From contig JANQPA010000014.1 of assembly GCA_028285545.1 (NCBI GenBank), positions 1-64,000 on the forward strand: DNA of 64,000 bases, given 5' to 3'. A model generated the notes under the pieces. It did no database searches. It was not told where the DNA came from and saw only the letters and a list, made by a program, of their open reading frames with translations. The DNA is from Saprospiraceae bacterium. Its GTDB lineage: Bacteria; Bacteroidota; Bacteroidia; Chitinophagales; Saprospiraceae. The stretch's first letter is position 1, and each line of letters begins with the position of its first letter. Made by a program: the position numbers and the translations under genes. Positions 62,296-64,000 of the stretch are shown here, in pieces.

Positions 62296-63651
62296 TTATC
62301 TTACATAAAATTTAGCGAAGTACTCATACCATTTACCACATTTGGTCTTTACTCTACATTTCAGATTATAAGTTCCTCTTTTCAGGTTTCGCAGGTAGCT
62401 ATCACCGTTACCAGATCCTTTGGCCCACTCATAAGGATATGTACTTTCTTTGCGGACAAACTTATTGTTAACATATAGGTGCATTTCCTGAATATCCTGA
62501 TATTTCTCAGTATCTACTCTTACATATACATCGCTTCCATATCTGTAAGTACCATTGTTTTTAGGGTACTTAAACCAAGACTTGTATTTGCACTGTCCGC
62601 CGCCACCATTTTGGCCACCTTTTACATAAAAAGTACAGTAGTAATCTTTATATTTTCCACACTTGTCATAAACTCTGCACTGTAGCTTATAAGTACCAGG
62701 CTTAAGATTTCTTAGATATCCATCGTGATTGCCATTACCTTTGGCCCACTCATAAGGATGAGTGTTTTCTTTGCGGACTAATTTTCCATTTACGTATAGT
62801 TCACAGTATTTGATGTTATGGTGATTTTGAGCATCTACATTTACATAAACGTCAGAGCCTGCATTATAATATTTTCCATTTTGAGGATACTTGAACCATG
62901 CTTTATAAGCGCAGTGGTTTCCATTATCACCCTGATTGCCACCTTTTACGTAAATAGTGCAGTAGTAATCTTTGTATTTTCCACACTTGTCATAAACTCT
63001 GCATTGTAGCTTGTAAGTACCAGGCTTAAGATTTCTTAGGTATCCATCGTGATTGCCATTTCCTTTGGCCCACTCATAAGGGTAGGTATTTTCTTTGCGG
63101 ACTAATTTTCCATTTACATAAAGTTCGCAGTACTTAATGTTATGGTGGTTTTGAGCATCTACATTGACATACACATCAGATCCAACTGGGTAGTACTTCC
63201 CATTTTGAGGAGTTTTGAACCAAGCTTTATAAGCACAGTGTCCACCTCCAGTTTGACCACCTTTTACATAGAAAGTGCAATAAATCTCATGGTATTTTCC
63301 ACAACGGTCTTTAATTCTACATTTTAGTTTGTAGGTGCCTGGTTTTAAGTGACGTAGATAACTATCGCCATTTCCTCCACCTTTGGCCCATTCGTAAGGA
63401 TATTGACTTTCTTTGCGGACAAATTTTCCATTGATGTATAATTCCATTGAATAAATGTCCCGGTATTTTTGAGGGTCTACTCTAACGTAAACTGTTTTGC
63501 CTGCTTGGATGGTAGAATTATTTTGAGGATACTTGAACCAAGATTTCCAAATACAATTATAACTGTCCTCAAAATTAGTGTTATTATCTGCTGAAAGATT
63601 AAGTGAAAAAGTTAAGAAAGTAAGGATGAATAAGAATGCTAAGTTTTTCAT
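62296..63651 (-). CDS. Secreted protein of four tandem Ig-like (Big_9-type) repeats
   Basis: From the ATG at 63651 the product is 451 residues with a signal peptide (MKNLAFLFILTFLTFSLNLS); an upstream start at 63687 would add 12 residues. It consists only of four ~98-residue repeats at residues 33-130, 139-236, 247-344 and 354-451. Each has the pattern WFKxPQNxxxYxxGSxVYVxVDAxxxxxIxxxELYVNGKxVRKExxYPYEWAKGxGNxDxYLRxLKPGTYKLxCRVxDKCGKYxxxYCTFYVK. Repeats 2 and 3 are nearly identical, also in DNA (about 320-bp period), so they are a recent duplication. The domain resembles the bacterial Ig-like Big_9 fold. Each repeat carries several cysteines. No C-terminal sorting domain is visible. A likely role is binding or adhesion; this is inference. 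Confidence 0.85.
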   Translation of the reverse strand: MKNLAFLFILTFLTFSLNLSADNNTNFEDSYNCIWKSWFKYPQNNSTIQAGKTVYVRVDPQKYRDIYSMELYINGKFVRKESQYPYEWAKGGGNGDSYLRHLKPGTYKLKCRIKDRCGKYHEIYCTFYVKGGQTGGGHCAYKAWFKTPQNGKYYPVGSDVYVNVDAQNHHNIKYCELYVNGKLVRKENTYPYEWAKGNGNHDGYLRNLKPGTYKLQCRVYDKCGKYKDYYCTIYVKGGNQGDNGNHCAYKAWFKYPQNGKYYNAGSDVYVNVDAQNHHNIKYCELYVNGKLVRKENTHPYEWAKGNGNHDGYLRNLKPGTYKLQCRVYDKCGKYKDYYCTFYVKGGQNGGGGQCKYKSWFKYPKNNGTYRYGSDVYVRVDTEKYQDIQEMHLYVNNKFVRKESTYPYEWAKGSGNGDSYLRNLKRGTYNLKCRVKTKCGKWYEYFAKFYVR

Positions 63652-63785
63652 GATGCTAAATATTGTTTGATTGAATGAGGTTATCATATTGATGATTTAC
63701 GTCTTACTGTAAATTGACCTAAGACAGATGTCCTCAAACAATTAATATTTTAACACTTTCTTAACATTTTACCTTTTTTTTACCC

Positions 63786-63833
63786 AATACCCCAATACCC
63801 CAATACCCCAATACCCCAATACCCCAATACCCC
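63786..63833. repeat. Six tandem AATACCCC repeats, G-quadruplex candidate
   Basis: Six exact copies of AATACCCC run head to tail, preceded by a partial copy (taccc). The other strand reads GGGGTATT six times, with G4 runs spaced by four bases, as in quadruplex-forming telomere-like sequences. It lies between the Ig-repeat gene and the gene at the window edge, upstream of the former and at the 3' side of the latter. Confidence 0.9.
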
Positions 63834-63839
63834 AAAAGT

Positions 63840-64000
63840 CTATTTTTTCGGATAATAATTAATCATTCCATCAATACCATAGATAACCAATCCTTCAATA
63901 TTATTTTTGTCTCCAATTTCAAATTTGTATCTATAGGTAACTGGCCCATCAACTTCAAAGATGCTTTCATTGATAGGAATGAGTCGGAGTGAGGTTTTTT
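63840..64000 (-). CDS. C-terminal end of an unknown protein (partial)
   Basis: The frame is open from the window edge to TAG at 63842-63840 and encodes the last ~52 residues, reading ...VTYRYKFEIGDKNNIEGLVIYGIDG...YYPKK. The style fits the small C-terminal beta domain found after many Bacteroidota secreted hydrolases, but the family cannot be named from this fragment. Confidence 0.65.
   Translation of the reverse strand, partial: KTSLRLIPINESIFEVDGPVTYRYKFEIGDKNNIEGLVIYGIDGMINYYPKK

Noticed and set aside
62479-63327. Three similar plus-strand ORFs of 61-68 codons with repeated Ile/Val/Ser-rich products
   Set aside because: They are the antisense frame of the four-repeat Ig-like gene; their similarity to each other only mirrors the repeats on the coding strand.
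1-64000. tRNA, rRNA, tmRNA, riboswitch or replication origin
   Set aside because: No T-loop GGTTCGAATCC-type sequences, cloverleaf candidates, rRNA segments, known riboswitch cores or DnaA-box clusters were noticed; detection by eye is limited, so a covariance-model scan would be needed to exclude small RNAs.

Overview
The window is an AT-rich, gene-dense stretch of a Bacteroidota chromosome, most likely from the class Saprospiria; the class is my inference from gene content and no rRNA gene is present to confirm it. The evidence is a 1460-residue surface protein ending in a type B (gliding-associated) type IX secretion sorting domain, a dockerin-bearing secreted protein, many proteins with Bacteroidota-style signal peptides ending in AQ, a DUF4230 protein, a TamB homologue, and repeated TAnnTTTG promoter -7 elements just upstream of genes. 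Shine-Dalgarno-like leaders are rare. No rRNA, tRNA, CRISPR, phage, transposase or plasmid gene was found, so the window looks like ordinary chromosome.

Layout. 1-2143 (minus) is a propeller sensor cut by the window edge. 2.4-4.5 kb is a two-gene unit: a ferredoxin-cyclase-globin fusion followed by an MddA-like membrane methyltransferase. 4.6-13.5 kb carries secreted hydrolases (alpha/beta hydrolase, penicillin-acylase family, a catalytically degenerate GH2 protein, a beta-lactamase-fold hydrolase) and a CadC-like membrane regulator. 13.6-16.6 kb has a DUF2490 outer-membrane protein, then fbaA and trxB. 16.9-27.2 kb has a membrane-anchored subtilase, the giant T9SS-B protein, an M16 protease and ffh. 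27.5-32.6 kb has an OmpA-family protein paired with a protein containing four helix-hairpin-helix modules, a lipoprotein and an aminotransferase. 32.7-43.5 kb has yidC, a dockerin protein, a DAP-dehydrogenase-like enzyme, a small secreted protein, a LysM protein, a LuxR-type response regulator and a DUF4230 protein. 43.8-52.6 kb has folP with an unknown membrane protein, an amidohydrolase and tamB. 52.7-60.2 kb is housekeeping: aroC, mutS2, ndk, nrnA-like, an FKBP lipoprotein and prfB with its programmed +1 frameshift. 60.3-64 kb has a membrane protein, a small lipoprotein, a hydratase, a four-repeat Ig-like secreted protein and the tail of another gene.

The genes do not form one visible pathway. 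Many serve the envelope: YidC, TamB, Ffh, FKBP, LysM, OmpA and T9SS cargo. The observations most worth a second look are: (1) the [2Fe-2S] ferredoxin / class III cyclase / globin fusion with non-canonical nucleotide-reading residues; (2) the OmpA plus quadruple-HhH membrane pair; (3) a GH2 protein that lost both catalytic glutamates; (4) nearly every convergent gene junction holds either a long perfect hairpin or an array of short sequence words arranged as an inverted repeat; (5) a perfect 17-bp hairpin just ahead of the mutS2 start codon; and (6) an SD-dependent prfB frameshift in a phylum whose initiation is mostly SD-independent.
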